NCBI GenBank assembly: GCA_943370175.1
Contig: CALRPU020000029.1
Location: forward strand, 1 to 64,000
Source: Ideonella_A intermedia_A
Lineage (GTDB): Bacteria; Pseudomonadota; Gammaproteobacteria; Burkholderiales; Burkholderiaceae_C
DNA length: 64,000 nucleotides
Direction of reading: 5' to 3'
The notes under the pieces are model-generated. The model made no database searches. It saw only the letters and a list, made by a program, of their open reading frames with translations, and was not told the origin of the DNA. A program made the translations under genes and the position numbers. This document shows positions 16,997-27,010 of this stretch, one piece after another. Position 1 is the stretch's first letter. Each line of letters opens with the position of its first letter.

Positions 16997-17724
16997 CCGC
17001 CCTTGCCCATCGCCATGGCAGCGGGCGCAGCGCGCACCGACCGGAAGCACAGCGTGGCGCCGTGCTGCTGTTCACCCTGATTGCGCTGGTCGTCATGTTG
17101 ATCGCGGCCGTGGCCTTGATTCGCTCGGTGAACACCACGCTGTTCAGTGCGGGCAACATGGCCTTCAAGCGCGAGCTGCAGAACCAGGCCGACCAGGTCG
17201 TACCCGCCGTGCTGACCTTGCTGCAGACCGGCGCGCTCAGCACCACGGGCGCGCGCGGGCAGCACAACGTGGCGCTGAACTACAGCGCCAGCACGCTGCC
17301 CAGCAACGCGCAGGGCTTGCCCACGGCGCTGGTCACCCGCGACGACGCCGTGTTCGCCACGGTGGGCAGCGTGGCCAACGACCGGGTCGTCGGCCAGGGC
17401 GGCAGCGTCACCATTCGCTACCTGATCGACCGCCAGTGCCGCAGCGTGGGCGACGAGGCGGTGCTCGGCTCGGACGGCTGCGTGCTGTCACCCAACAGCG
17501 CCGCCCCCAGCGGCGGCAGCGCGTCGCTGCAGGGTCAAAGCGCGGCCTTTGGCTCGGCCACGGCGGCGTCGGCGGCGGCGGCCGCTGGCGCCACCGCCGC
17601 CAGTGGCGCCAGCGGCGCCGCAGGGGCTGGCGCCGTTCCGCCCCAGATCGTCTACCGACTGAGCGTGCGGGTGACCGGGCCGCGCGACACCCAAGCCTTC
17701 TTTCAGACCACCTTCACCCTGTAG
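16993..17724 (+). CDS. pilX: Minor pilin PilX
   Basis: The 243-residue protein has QRGAVLLFTLIALVVMLIAA near the N-terminus, the PilX-type helix preceded by a glycine and lacking the canonical Phe. An Ala/Ser/Gly-rich low-complexity stretch near residues 180-215 (ATAASAAAAAGATAASGASG) is an unusual insert before the C-terminal strand (VRVTGPRDTQAFFQTTFTL). The gene lies between pilW and pilY1 and overlaps pilW. The low-complexity insert is a likely site of length variation between strains. Confidence 0.8.
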   Translation: MTALAHRHGSGRSAHRPEAQRGAVLLFTLIALVVMLIAAVALIRSVNTTLFSAGNMAFKRELQNQADQVVPAVLTLLQTGALSTTGARGQHNVALNYSASTLPSNAQGLPTALVTRDDAVFATVGSVANDRVVGQGGSVTIRYLIDRQCRSVGDEAVLGSDGCVLSPNSAAPSGGSASLQGQSAAFGSATAASAAAAAGATAASGASGAAGAGAVPPQIVYRLSVRVTGPRDTQAFFQTTFTL

Positions 17725-17778
17725 TTCAACGCGGCCCCCAGCGACCCCTCGCCAGCGCCGATCCATGCCGACCCCGCC

Positions 17779-20700
17779 ATGACCCAGCACCCGTCGGAAC
17801 CCGCCCTGACCGCCGCAACCGCACCGCCCCCGCCGCAGGGCCTGGCGCGGCGCCGCGCCCTGGGCATGGCCCTTTTGCTGTGGGGGCTGACGGGCCTGCC
17901 GGCCCACGGCGCAACGCCGCTGGCCGACCAGCCGCTCGCGGCCAACGCCGCCGTGCCGGGCAACCTGGCGCTGGCCTTGTCGGTGGAATACCCCACCGCG
18001 GTCAGCGTGGCGCACCCGGACGGCAGCTACAACAGCGCCAGCACCTACCTCGGGTACTTCGATCCGAACAAGTGCTACGCCTACAAGTTCGTTGACGTGG
18101 AAAGCAGCAGCGCGGTGACGCATTTCGCGCCAGCGGGCCTGGCCCGCACGGCCACGGTGGGCGGGGTGGTGACCTCGCTGCACACCTGCACGGGCGTCTA
18201 CGAGCACCTGTGGAGTGGCAACTACCTGAACTGGGCGACGATGCAGACCGTCGACCCGTTTCGGTGGTCGCTGACCGGGGGCTACCGCGTGGTGGACACA
18301 CCGGGCACGGCGACCTCCCCCAGCGTGACCGTCATTGCCAAGGCCTGGGCCTCGGGCCAGGGCGGCGTGGGCAACTTCCCGGACCGGGTGGTCACCAGCG
18401 CCACCGACATCGCCAACGCCACGCCATTCACCGCCAACGGCACCCTCACCGCCTACGTGCAAGGCCGCGGTCAGCAGGTCAACTTCGTGCAGTCGGGCGC
18501 CTACGGCACCGGCGGCATGCTGGGCACCTACTTCAACGGCACCAACCTCGACTACGACGCCCTGCCGGCGGCGCCGGTGCTGACGAGAACCGAGCGCGTC
18601 AACTTCGACTGGGGCGTCGGTTCGCCATTGGCCGGCGTGGTCAACAGCGACAACTTCTCGGCGCGCTGGGTGTCCACCGACACGGTGCCAACCACCGGCA
18701 CCTACACCTTCCAGACCAATGGCGACGACGGCGTTCGCCTGTGGGTCAACGGCACCCTGCTGATCGACGACTGGACCACCCACCCGCCCACCGTTCGAAC
18801 CGCCACGATCAACCTGACGGCGGGCGTCCCGCTGAACGTGCGCCTGGAGTATTTCGAGGCGGGTGGTGGCGCGGCGATGCAGTTCTCGTGGAAGCGCCCC
18901 GGCGACCTGAGCTTCAGCACTTTCGACGCGAACGGCGGCTTCTGGTATGCGCCGGTCAGGGTCAAGGTCTGCGACGCGAGTGCGCCCGGTTCGCCCAACG
19001 GGCTCGAGAGCAACTGCAAGGCCTACACCTACGGCCACAAGCCCGAGGGCTTGATGCAGCGCTACGCCGACCGCATTCGATACAGCGTCTTCGGCTACTT
19101 GAACGACAGCAACCTCCAACGCGACGCCGGCGTGTTGAGGGCCCAGCAGAAGTTCATCGGCCCGACCTACACGCTGCCCGGCCAGGTTCCCACCACCAAC
19201 GCGGCCGCCGAATGGGACGCCGCGACCGGCGTGTTCATCCAGAACCCGGACGGCATCACCAGCGCCATGGGCGTGACGATCGCGAACAGCGGGGCGATCA
19301 ACTACCTGAACAAGTTCGGCGAAATCACCCGCGGCGGCTACAAGACCTTCGACCCCGTGGGCGAGCTGTTCTACGCCACCTTGCGGTACTACAAGAACCT
19401 GGGCAATGTTCCGGCGTGGTCGGACCCGGGCGCGGCCGACACCGCCACGCGCGCCACCTGGGCCGACGGCTTTCCGGTCATCACCGCCTGGAACGACCCG
19501 ATCCTGTACTCGTGCCAGAAGAGCTTCGTGCTTGGCATCGGGGACGTGAACACCCATGCCGACAAGAACGTCCCCGGCCCGACGGGCACGGCCAACGAGC
19601 CCACCAAGCCCAGCACCGTCACCAACGATCCAACGTATTCAGTCACGGTCAACGCGGTCACGACGACCAACCAGGTGGGCGTGCTCCAGGGCCTGGGCGC
19701 CTCGCTGGGCAGCATGGAAAACTACAACGGCTGCTGCAGCAACAACACGGCCTTGATGGCGGGGCTGGCCTACGACGCGAACATCCGCGACGTTCGGCCC
19801 GACGACGCGTCGCAGCCGCAGACGCTGGGCACCCAGACGGTGCAAACGTACTGGATCGACGTCCTCGAATACCAGACCTTCAAGCCCAACAACCAGTTCT
19901 ACCTGGCCGCCAAGTACGGCGGCTTCAAGGTTCCCGAGGGCTACACCGCCGGCACGGCACTGCAGGACGCCTGGTGGCGCACCACGACCGACGACGTCTT
20001 CACGCAACCGCGCCCGGACAACTACTACGTGGCCGGGCGCCCGGACCAGATGGTCGATGGCCTCAGCAAGGCGTTCCAAAGCATCGCGTCCCAGGTCACG
20101 GCGGCCGCGGTGTCGAACGTGGTGCCTCAACCCCAGGTGGCCAGCGGCGGCGGCAACGTCAGCTACAGCGCCACCTGGAACGCCGCCAACTGGACGGGCG
20201 AAGTGGCCGCGAACGAACTGACCTACGACGGCACCACAGGCGCGCCGGTGCTCAACAACCGCTGGTTGCTCAGCACCAAGCTTGCCGCGCAGCTGGCCGG
20301 CACGGGGTGGGACACCGGCCGGCGCGTCATCAGCTGGAACACCACCACCCGACAAGGCGTGCCGTTTCGCCTGGCTTCGCTCGACACGGCGCAGCAGAAC
20401 GCCTTGAGCACCCCCTACACCGCAGGCGACACGCTCACCGACTACCTCAACTACCTTCGCGGCGACCGCAGCAATGAGGGCAAGCTGCGGGTTCGCGCGG
20501 GCCTTCTGGGCGACATCGTGGGCGGCAAGCCGGTGGCGGTCGGACCGCCGAACCTGCCGCTGTCGAACGCGTCCAACCCCGGCTATTCCGCCTTCAAGGC
20601 CGCGCAAGCCTCGCGGCAGACCGTGCTGTACTTTGGCGCCAACGACGGCATGCTGCACGCCGTCAATGGCAACCTGACCGGCGCGGGCGCAGGCCAGGAG

Positions 20701-22023
20701 CTGTTCGCCTACGTGCCCGGCGTCTTGTTCCAAGGCCCCACCGGCACGCCCGCCACCAACGGGCTGGTGGCGCTGGGCAACCCCGGCTACGTCCACCGGG
20801 CCTATGTCGATTCGGCACCCAATGTGTTCGACATCAACATGGGCCAGACGGCAGGCAGCGCAACGGGCACGGCGTGGAAGTCCGTGCTGATGGGCGGCCT
20901 GGGCAAAGGCGGAAAGGCCTACTACGCCATCGACGTGACCGACCCGGTCGGCATGGTGGCAGGCGCCGACAACGCGGCGGCGGAACTCAATGCCGCCAGC
21001 AAAATGATGTGGGAGTTCACTGACAGCCGCTTGGGCTACACCTACGGACAGCCGATCGTGGTGAAGACCCGGCAGCACGGCTGGGTGGCCTTGCTGCCGT
21101 CGGGCTACAACAACGCCGATGGGCAGGGCTACCTCTTCATCGTCAACCCGCGCACGGGCGCGCTGATCCAGGCCTTGGCCACCGGCGCCGGTTCTCCCGG
21201 CAACGACGCGGGCCTGGCGCAGGTCAATGCGTTTGTGCTCAACCGAACCGACGGCACGGCCGACGCCGCCTACGCCGGCGACTTGCTCGGCAACGTGTGG
21301 CGTTTCGACCTGACCGCCACGGGCGACTACCCTGCGCCGGTCAAGATCGCCGCCTTGACCGATGCCAACGGCAACCCCCAGCCGGTCACCACCCGACCGC
21401 TGATCGAAGTGCACCCCACCACCCGCCGACGCGTGGTGTTGATCGGCACGGGGCGGCTGCTGGACCAGAGCGACGCTTCCTCGTCCCAGAACCAGAGCTT
21501 CTACGCCATCGTCGATGGCACCAACGCGCAGTTCAACGCGAACAGCAGCGCCAGCAGCACGCCGCGCTTGCCAGCGGGCATCAGTTTCCCCATCACCCGG
21601 TCCAAGCTGGTGGCCAATACCGATCCGGTCGCCGTTGTCACCGTCGACAACGTGACCAAGGTGGGCTGGTACATCGACCTGGGCAGCGGCTGGAGAAGCG
21701 TGAGCGACAGCGCGCCCTTCTTCGGCAAGGTGAGCTTCGCCTCGACGCTTCCCAACAGCAGCGCGTGCTCGACGGCCAGCAGCACGCGCCTGTACTCGGT
21801 CGACTTTGACAATGGAAAGTCGGAGTTGCTCTCGGGGGCCACGGCGGTGGCCTACATCAACGCCGAGTCGGGCATAACCGACATCCAGAACCTCAGCGCC
21901 TCAGGGCAACGACAGCTCACGCTGGGCCTGGACAACAAGAAGATCGTGCGGGTGAACACCGCACCCCTGGCGCCCTTGCCCCTGCGTCGAATCAACTGGC
22001 GGGAAATCCCTGTGGCGAACTGA
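17779..22023 (+). CDS. pilY1: Pilus tip protein PilY1 with an inserted PA14 domain
   Basis: The 1414-residue protein has an N-terminal signal sequence (RRRALGMALLLWGLTGLPAHG). A PA14-type module lies at about residues 245-372 (GTYFNGTNLDYD, FQTNGDDGVRLWVNG, VRLEYFEAGGGAAMQFSW). The C-terminal beta-propeller of PilC/PilY1 starts near 950 (VLYFGANDGMLHAVNG, VYAGD-like DAAYAGDLLGNVWRFDL). PilY1 sits at the pilus tip and mediates adhesion and surface sensing. The usual calcium loop before YAGDL is shortened here to NRTDGTADA, so calcium control may differ. PA14 modules often bind carbohydrate, suggesting glycan adhesion. It closes the minor-pilin operon, 54 bases after pilX. Confidence 0.9.
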   Translation: MTQHPSEPALTAATAPPPPQGLARRRALGMALLLWGLTGLPAHGATPLADQPLAANAAVPGNLALALSVEYPTAVSVAHPDGSYNSASTYLGYFDPNKCYAYKFVDVESSSAVTHFAPAGLARTATVGGVVTSLHTCTGVYEHLWSGNYLNWATMQTVDPFRWSLTGGYRVVDTPGTATSPSVTVIAKAWASGQGGVGNFPDRVVTSATDIANATPFTANGTLTAYVQGRGQQVNFVQSGAYGTGGMLGTYFNGTNLDYDALPAAPVLTRTERVNFDWGVGSPLAGVVNSDNFSARWVSTDTVPTTGTYTFQTNGDDGVRLWVNGTLLIDDWTTHPPTVRTATINLTAGVPLNVRLEYFEAGGGAAMQFSWKRPGDLSFSTFDANGGFWYAPVRVKVCDASAPGSPNGLESNCKAYTYGHKPEGLMQRYADRIRYSVFGYLNDSNLQRDAGVLRAQQKFIGPTYTLPGQVPTTNAAAEWDAATGVFIQNPDGITSAMGVTIANSGAINYLNKFGEITRGGYKTFDPVGELFYATLRYYKNLGNVPAWSDPGAADTATRATWADGFPVITAWNDPILYSCQKSFVLGIGDVNTHADKNVPGPTGTANEPTKPSTVTNDPTYSVTVNAVTTTNQVGVLQGLGASLGSMENYNGCCSNNTALMAGLAYDANIRDVRPDDASQPQTLGTQTVQTYWIDVLEYQTFKPNNQFYLAAKYGGFKVPEGYTAGTALQDAWWRTTTDDVFTQPRPDNYYVAGRPDQMVDGLSKAFQSIASQVTAAAVSNVVPQPQVASGGGNVSYSATWNAANWTGEVAANELTYDGTTGAPVLNNRWLLSTKLAAQLAGTGWDTGRRVISWNTTTRQGVPFRLASLDTAQQNALSTPYTAGDTLTDYLNYLRGDRSNEGKLRVRAGLLGDIVGGKPVAVGPPNLPLSNASNPGYSAFKAAQASRQTVLYFGANDGMLHAVNGNLTGAGAGQELFAYVPGVLFQGPTGTPATNGLVALGNPGYVHRAYVDSAPNVFDINMGQTAGSATGTAWKSVLMGGLGKGGKAYYAIDVTDPVGMVAGADNAAAELNAASKMMWEFTDSRLGYTYGQPIVVKTRQHGWVALLPSGYNNADGQGYLFIVNPRTGALIQALATGAGSPGNDAGLAQVNAFVLNRTDGTADAAYAGDLLGNVWRFDLTATGDYPAPVKIAALTDANGNPQPVTTRPLIEVHPTTRRRVVLIGTGRLLDQSDASSSQNQSFYAIVDGTNAQFNANSSASSTPRLPAGISFPITRSKLVANTDPVAVVTVDNVTKVGWYIDLGSGWRSVSDSAPFFGKVSFASTLPNSSACSTASSTRLYSVDFDNGKSELLSGATAVAYINAESGITDIQNLSASGQRQLTLGLDNKKIVRVNTAPLAPLPLRRINWREIPVAN

Positions 22024-22349
22024 AGCCGCGCGGCGTGGGGATGCCCGCTTGCCACTGAAAGCCACCTGCCGACCACCGCTCGGCACCGGTATCTAAGCGG
22101 CTTGGCGGGCACGGCCATTGATGCTCGTCGTGCGGCGCCCCTGAAACCAGACTAGGCGACTGACGGCAGTTTGATCCAGGTCATGCCGCACCCATGCAGG
22201 CAGCCCTGCGACGGCTGAGGCCAGTCCGATTGACGCCATACTCGGACGACACGCGGGATGACAGGTTGGTCACGACGTCGCCCCGCACCCGCTGGCGCTG
22301 AATGCTCGCAAGAAGCAGTGTTGCCACCACGAGCACCCAACCACGCACC
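22024..22349. other. Intergenic after pilY1, no gene recognised
   Basis: No hairpin with a T run was seen after pilY1 and no supported gene is present. The stretch should hold the promoter of the regulator that follows. Confidence 0.3.
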
Positions 22350-24661
22350 ATGTTGTCAGAACCTGGCCTGTCCGAGCGTGACGCTCACCAACCAGTGTAT
22401 GTTTTCGAGCGTTGCATCATCGATTTGCGCCAGCGAACGCTGCTGCGCGACGGTCTCGAACAAGCGCTTGAGCCCTTGTCGTTCGACGTCTTGGCCTATC
22501 TGTTGACGCACCGGGACCGCGTGGTTTCCCATGGAGAGTTGAACGAGCAGGTCTGGAAGGGAAAGCTCACTTCCTGGGCAACCTTGCACCGCTGCGTCAG
22601 CCTGATCCGGAAAACCCTGTCCGACAGCAACGGCGGTGAGTCTCCCATCAAGACCGCCCACCGCGTTGGATACCAGTTCCGCGGGGTGATTCGCCATGCG
22701 GACTCGCCGGAACTTCATGTCGCCCTGCTCAACGGTTCGAGCAAGCGCGCAGAGCAAGGCAAAGACCGAACGGTGTTGGTCCTCACGGGCTCAACGGCGT
22801 TGGACATGACGCCTTCCGCCGACGAGATTCAAGTGGCCTTTGCCCGCGCCGCGAAATACTGGCGATCCCCTGCGCACAAGGTTGAGTTTGTTCTGGCCGT
22901 CGCCGATGGTCTGCCTGAAACGCAGCAGCGTCACGGGTTCACGCTGCAATTGGCATTCGAGACCGACCCACACCAGCGATGGGTGCACTGGCGTCTGTCC
23001 GACGGGCAGGGTCGCGTCACCGTGGAAAGCATGTCGGGCGATCAATGGGTGGAAATTCTTCGGCGCGTGGCCGAACAAGTGACCTGGCTTTTCGAGAACA
23101 GCAGTCACCCACCGACGCCACAAGCCTTCACCAGTGAGATCAGCTTGCAACTCTACGCGCAAGCGGAGCGCGCGATGGATTCCGAGCGGTGGTGCGACGC
23201 CGAAGACCTGTTCCGCCAACTGGAGCACGCCAACCCGGGACACATGCTGCCATTGATGGGGCAGTTGGCGGCGTTGTCCTACCAGCGCTCGCCCGACGCC
23301 GCTGCATTGGCCGCTCGCATCGAGCAAGTGGCACACGCCACAGGCAACCAGGACGCCTCCGACTTCGCCCAACTGACGCTGGCTGTGATCTCGCCAGGTG
23401 CGGTGGCATCGTGCCTGAGCCGATCCATGCGGGTGGTGGCAGACCGTGCGATTGCCAAATTCTTGACCGCAGACGAACTTCCCAATGAACTGGAGCTGCG
23501 AACGCTGCACAACCTGGCTTACATCGAAGCGCTCCAGAAGCCGCTGAGTCCAGAAGCGCTTGTGTCTCTCGATCATTTTGCAACGCTGCCTCATCCGGCG
23601 GGACGATTGAGACGCCCCCTCCTGGCGCTGCAGACCTTGGCGGGCGCGTCGATGTTGCACGACAACTTGCCGGCGGCCACGGAGTACCTGGATCGCGCGG
23701 ATTGGTTGCTGGCGAGGTCCAGGCTTCCTTTGTCGGAGATGTTTGCGATTCAGTTGCGCGCCATGCTGCTGATGCGTTCGGGCTCGGTGACGAAAGGACT
23801 CCAATCCATCGACCAAGGCCTGGATCTGTTGCCGCAGATCGCCCTGGCGGATGCTGACATCTACATCGTTTCCGGCCACAGCCTGGCCCTGTTCGAGGTT
23901 TGCGACCTTCCCCGGTTGAAGAAGGTCTGCACGCTCCTGGTGAGCAGGGGCCGCGCTGGCGAAGAGCATCCCGCATTGACCGTTTCCAAGGCCTGCCTCG
24001 CCGCAGCCGAAGGGCGGCTGCCCGATGCCCTTCACTACCTGAAGTCGGCATTGGGCACGGCGTCCTTGCAGGGGGAACTCTACACTCATCTCTTTTGGCT
24101 GCTGGCGTTGCTGCGCCTGCAAATGGCAGCAGGTGACCTGCCGGGTGCCACTGCCACCCTGGAGCATTTGCGCGAGCAAAGTGGCGATCAACATCCTTCG
24201 CTGGTGGAGGTCCTGGCGAACCGCTTGGCCGCAAGGCCCAGCTGCGGCAAGGGGACCACGTCAGCGCTGTGCGGTCGCTGTTCACCGCCATCGCCTTGGC
24301 TCCGCCAGGCCAGCTGCGGGCCCTGTCTCAAGTCGATGCGGCCCTGCTGGCTTGCGAACACGGCGATCCCGTCAAGGCGCGCCTGCTGCTCGAGGCCGCC
24401 GGCGATTGGGGGACGAGCCATCCCATGGGACTCGCCGTTGCCGCGCGCATTTCGGCCGCGCGGCAAGACTGGACAACTGCCGCCGCCCTGATGGAGCGCG
24501 CGCTGTCGCTGTGGCGAGGCGCGGTGCCCGTCCGGATGAACGGGCACACGCTGGCCTACCGGAGCAAACGCGTCCCTCCACCCCTGCATGCAGCACGTAG
24601 CCCCTGCCTGGCGTCCGAAGCGTGGTGGCCAACCGACGCGGCGGCCGACAGGGCTGGCTGA
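22350..24661 (+). pseudogene. Winged-helix (OmpR/CadC-type) TPR regulator with a frameshift
   Basis: The N-terminus carries an OmpR-type winged helix (LSFDVLAYLLTHRDRVVSH, then TLHRCVSLIRKTL and HRVGYQFRG), as in CadC-like one-component regulators. A long alpha-helical region of TPR type follows. The coding signal jumps frame near 24225: upstream VEVLANRL continues sensibly as RKAQLRQGDHVSAVRSLF only in the next frame, which then runs to a stop at 24661. One base has been gained or lost, through mutation or sequencing error. The family has no receiver domain and senses through its C-terminal half. An ATG at 22302 is an alternative start. It is next to the pilus operon, but no regulatory link is shown. 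Confidence 0.7.
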
Positions 24662-24798
24662 ACGGCTTCGCCCCGCACTTCGGCCGACGCGCCCCGGCGC
24701 GCCTTCCCAGGCGTCTGTCGACGCCTTCCGCGGGCCGCCGTGCAACGCGAGGCGGCTTCCATCGCCCAGCGGGTTTCCTAGCGGCCTGTGGCCGCTTC

Positions 24799-24817
24799 CC
24801 CCGCGAAGCGGGGTTTT
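24799..24817 (+). terminator. Intrinsic terminator
   Basis: A six-base GC stem (CCCCGC and GCGGGG) encloses a GAA loop and is followed by TTTT. It lies about 140 bases after the stop of the frameshifted regulator, in the right orientation to end its transcript. Confidence 0.6.
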
Positions 24818-24899
24818 CTGCGGGTTCCGGGGTTTGCGGTGCGGAGAGTGTCGCTGGCCACTGCTGACTCACCTGCCATCGGCGTCGGCTCCAGCTGAC

Positions 24900-25031
24900 A
24901 TCGCCAAATCTGGTGCGCGCCCTGGCGCAGGCACCGTCGAGTCACGACGGATCAAGGACTTGGAACGCGAGGTCAAGAAGCTGCGCCGGGGAAACGAGAT
25001 CTTGGAGTTGGCGAGCGCGCATTTGGCCTAG
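24900..25031 (+). pseudogene. IS3-family OrfA remnant
   Basis: The frame reads SGARPGAGTVESRRIKDLE and then REVKKLRRGNEILELASA before a stop at 25031. This is the C-terminal zipper of IS51/IS407-group OrfA proteins. No N-terminal helix-turn-helix and no OrfB follow, so only a scrap of the element remains. Confidence 0.7.
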
Positions 25032-25197
25032 GGAAGGTCTGCTTAATGCGAACCCAAGTGTGTCAATGGATGCCAACCAGCCGACGTTGGACTGAACGAT
25101 GCGGAACTTGGGTTCTGGACGGGTGTTTGGCAGCGTGCGAGTCGGTTTTGCCGTCCGCCACGGCCGCTTTGGCGTGCTGCGGACGCACTCATGCCCC
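25032..25197. other. Junction sequence with an inverted repeat
   Basis: GAACCCAAGT near 25050 and ACTTGGGTTC near 25108 form a 10-base inverted repeat with a spacer of about 48 bases. It lies between an IS3 scrap and a transposon scrap and may be the end of a lost element. Nothing else is recognisable. Confidence 0.35.
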
Positions 25198-25317
25198 GAC
25201 CCCAGCTGACCAAACGTCCCTCGCTGGTCGGCCAGCATCTACGGGTGCATGCCGATCCGCAGGATCAAGCCGCGCCGCCTGTCCATCCCATCGGGCTATG
25301 TCGGCAGCCTGCCCTGA
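25198..25317 (+). pseudogene. tnsB C-terminal scrap
   Basis: The bases at 25200-25265 match the tnsB gene of the first transposon at 9478-9545 with about two differences, encoding LTKRPSLVGQHLRVHADPQD. After that the matching frame is lost. A neighbouring frame reads KPRRLSIPSGYVGSLP to a stop at 25317, which looks like the original tail of another TnsB. The rest of tnsB, and any tnsA, is missing. The near-identity with the first element points to recombination between the two. Confidence 0.75.
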
Positions 25318-25330
25318 CTGGAGCCATGCC

Positions 25331-26356
25331 ATGACGCGATCTGTCCCCGTCCGCAGTGAGCCTGCCCAGAAGAGGCCGATCGCCCGGGATCTCCATCCGC
25401 TGGAGGTCGGCAACTACCGCATCGGCACGCCAGCGATCGAGGCCTTCTACGATCTCGTCAAGAGCTGCATGGACCACAAGATCACCGGCGCGCTGATCTA
25501 CAGGCCGTCGCGGATCGGCAAGACGCGGTCCATCGAGTACCTGCGCCTGGCGATGGCACAGCACTTCGCCAAGGTGACGACTTATCACGTGCAGGCCGAG
25601 CACAAGCCCAAGCATGCGGAGGGGCCGTTCTTCACGAGCCTGCTGGAGGCGGTGGGCTGCCCAGAGCCGGACAAGGGCAGCAATCCCACCAAGCGCCTGA
25701 AGCTGATCGACCGGATCAAGGATGCCTGCGCGCGCAATGGCAGCGGCGTCGTGGCGATGTTCTTCGACGAGGCTCAGCGGTACGGCGAGAACGAGTACGA
25801 GTGGCTGCGCGACGTGCACGATCACCTCGACCGGATCAACATCCGGCTGTTCAGCTTCCTCATCGGACAGGAGGAGCTGCACGCGGTGAAGACGGCGTTC
25901 CAGCAGGCACACAAGACACAGATCGTGGCGCGGCTGATGGTCGAGGAGCTGAGGTTTCATGGTCTGCGCGATCCTGCCGACACCGCCACCTGCCTGGAGA
26001 GCTACGACACGACGTGCTTTCCTCGGGGGACGGACTGGAGCTTCACGAGGTTCTTCATCCCCAACGCGGTGCGCTCGGGGTATCGGCTCGCGCACGACGC
26101 GCAACTGTTGTGGAACGCGTTCGAGGAGGTCCACAACAAGAATGGGCTGCCGGGCGATCTGGAGATCCCGATGGAGTCCTTCGCCCGGGCCGTGGAGATC
26201 ATGCTCAAGGGGTGCTGGGATGCCGATGCCAGACACGAACGACCGGACGAAGGTCGATGGGTTGCTGCGGTGAAGGCCTGTGGCTACGTGCAGGCACGGT
26301 TGGCGGTGCGCAAGGAGATGGCGGTGGCCGCGGGGCGTGCCTTGGCTGTCGCCTAG
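25331..26356 (+). CDS. tnsC: TnsC/TniB-like AAA ATPase of a second, decayed transposon
   Basis: The 341-residue protein has a Walker A-like YRPSRIGKTRS at about residues 58-68 and Walker B VAMFFDEAQRY at about 141-151, followed by EWLRDVHDHL as in the first TnsC. It is clearly a different lineage from the copy at 10074: it shares layout but not close sequence. It would act between a TniQ target selector, which follows directly, and a TnsB that is no longer encoded here. It appears intact and could in principle work with TnsB supplied from elsewhere. Confidence 0.8.
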   Translation: MTRSVPVRSEPAQKRPIARDLHPLEVGNYRIGTPAIEAFYDLVKSCMDHKITGALIYRPSRIGKTRSIEYLRLAMAQHFAKVTTYHVQAEHKPKHAEGPFFTSLLEAVGCPEPDKGSNPTKRLKLIDRIKDACARNGSGVVAMFFDEAQRYGENEYEWLRDVHDHLDRINIRLFSFLIGQEELHAVKTAFQQAHKTQIVARLMVEELRFHGLRDPADTATCLESYDTTCFPRGTDWSFTRFFIPNAVRSGYRLAHDAQLLWNAFEEVHNKNGLPGDLEIPMESFARAVEIMLKGCWDADARHERPDEGRWVAAVKACGYVQARLAVRKEMAVAAGRALAVA

Positions 26357-26382
26357 TCAGGCAGCGTCAGCGGAGCCTCACT

Positions 26383-26970
26383 GTGCTGCCGATCCTGACC
26401 TTTGACGAGGGGCGGCTGAGCCCCTCGCACGGGTACATCTTCAATCGCCGCTGGCTTTGCCCGCACGAGACGATCCTGGGTATCGCGTGGAAGTTTGCGC
26501 GCATGAACGCCCTGCCCGGGCACATCGTGGTCAAGCAGCTTGCGCTTCGTGCGGTCGACCCCTACGAGGGGATTCCACCCACAGACAGCCATGTCGCGGT
26601 GTCGCTGCTGGCACTGACGTTCGCGATCCCGAGGAAGACCTTGAAGGAGGGCCTGCACAAAGCGGCCGCTGGGCAGGAGATGCACGATCAACTGCGCTTC
26701 TGCACGGCATGCATGGGGCTGGCCTATCACGGCGTGATGCATCAACGTGCCGGGGCGGGCCGTTGCCCGTGGCACGGCGTCCCGCTGGAAGAACACTGCC
26801 GCGGCTGCGGCGCAGCGGCGCCCTACTGGCTCAACGCGCGGCTGCTCGGATCGCCGTTCCGATGCGCAGAGTGCCGCCGGCCCTACGCGGGATGGAGCGC
26901 CAAGATGCTGCCGCAGCCGGCACCGCCGGGGCTTCGGCGCGCCATCACTCGGGCACGGTTCGGCGGCTGA
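26383..26970 (+). CDS. tniQ: TniQ/TnsD-like target-selection protein
   Basis: A GTG at 26383, 26 bases after tnsC, opens a 195-residue frame. The middle carries a zinc-binding pattern (FCTACMGLAYHGVMHQ, GRCPWHGVPLEEHCRGCG), the hallmark of the TniQ family. A further Cys pair (FRCAECRRPYAGW) lies near the end. Longer TniQ/TnsD proteins add C-terminal DNA-binding domains that choose the attachment site; this short form resembles the TniQ of Tn5053-type or Cas-associated elements. It ends about 40 bases before the repeats that mark the element's right end. Confidence 0.8.
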   Translation: MLPILTFDEGRLSPSHGYIFNRRWLCPHETILGIAWKFARMNALPGHIVVKQLALRAVDPYEGIPPTDSHVAVSLLALTFAIPRKTLKEGLHKAAAGQEMHDQLRFCTACMGLAYHGVMHQRAGAGRCPWHGVPLEEHCRGCGAAAPYWLNARLLGSPFRCAECRRPYAGWSAKMLPQPAPPGLRRAITRARFGG

Positions 26971-27010
26971 ATCTCGTCGTCATTTGCACCGGCCAGCCCG
27001 GCTGGGAGGC

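Noticed and set aside
19639..21414. A 591-codon minus-strand frame inside pilY1
   Set aside because: It is an antisense shadow of pilY1, produced by high-GC codon bias. The plus-strand protein has clear domains and the minus-strand one has none.
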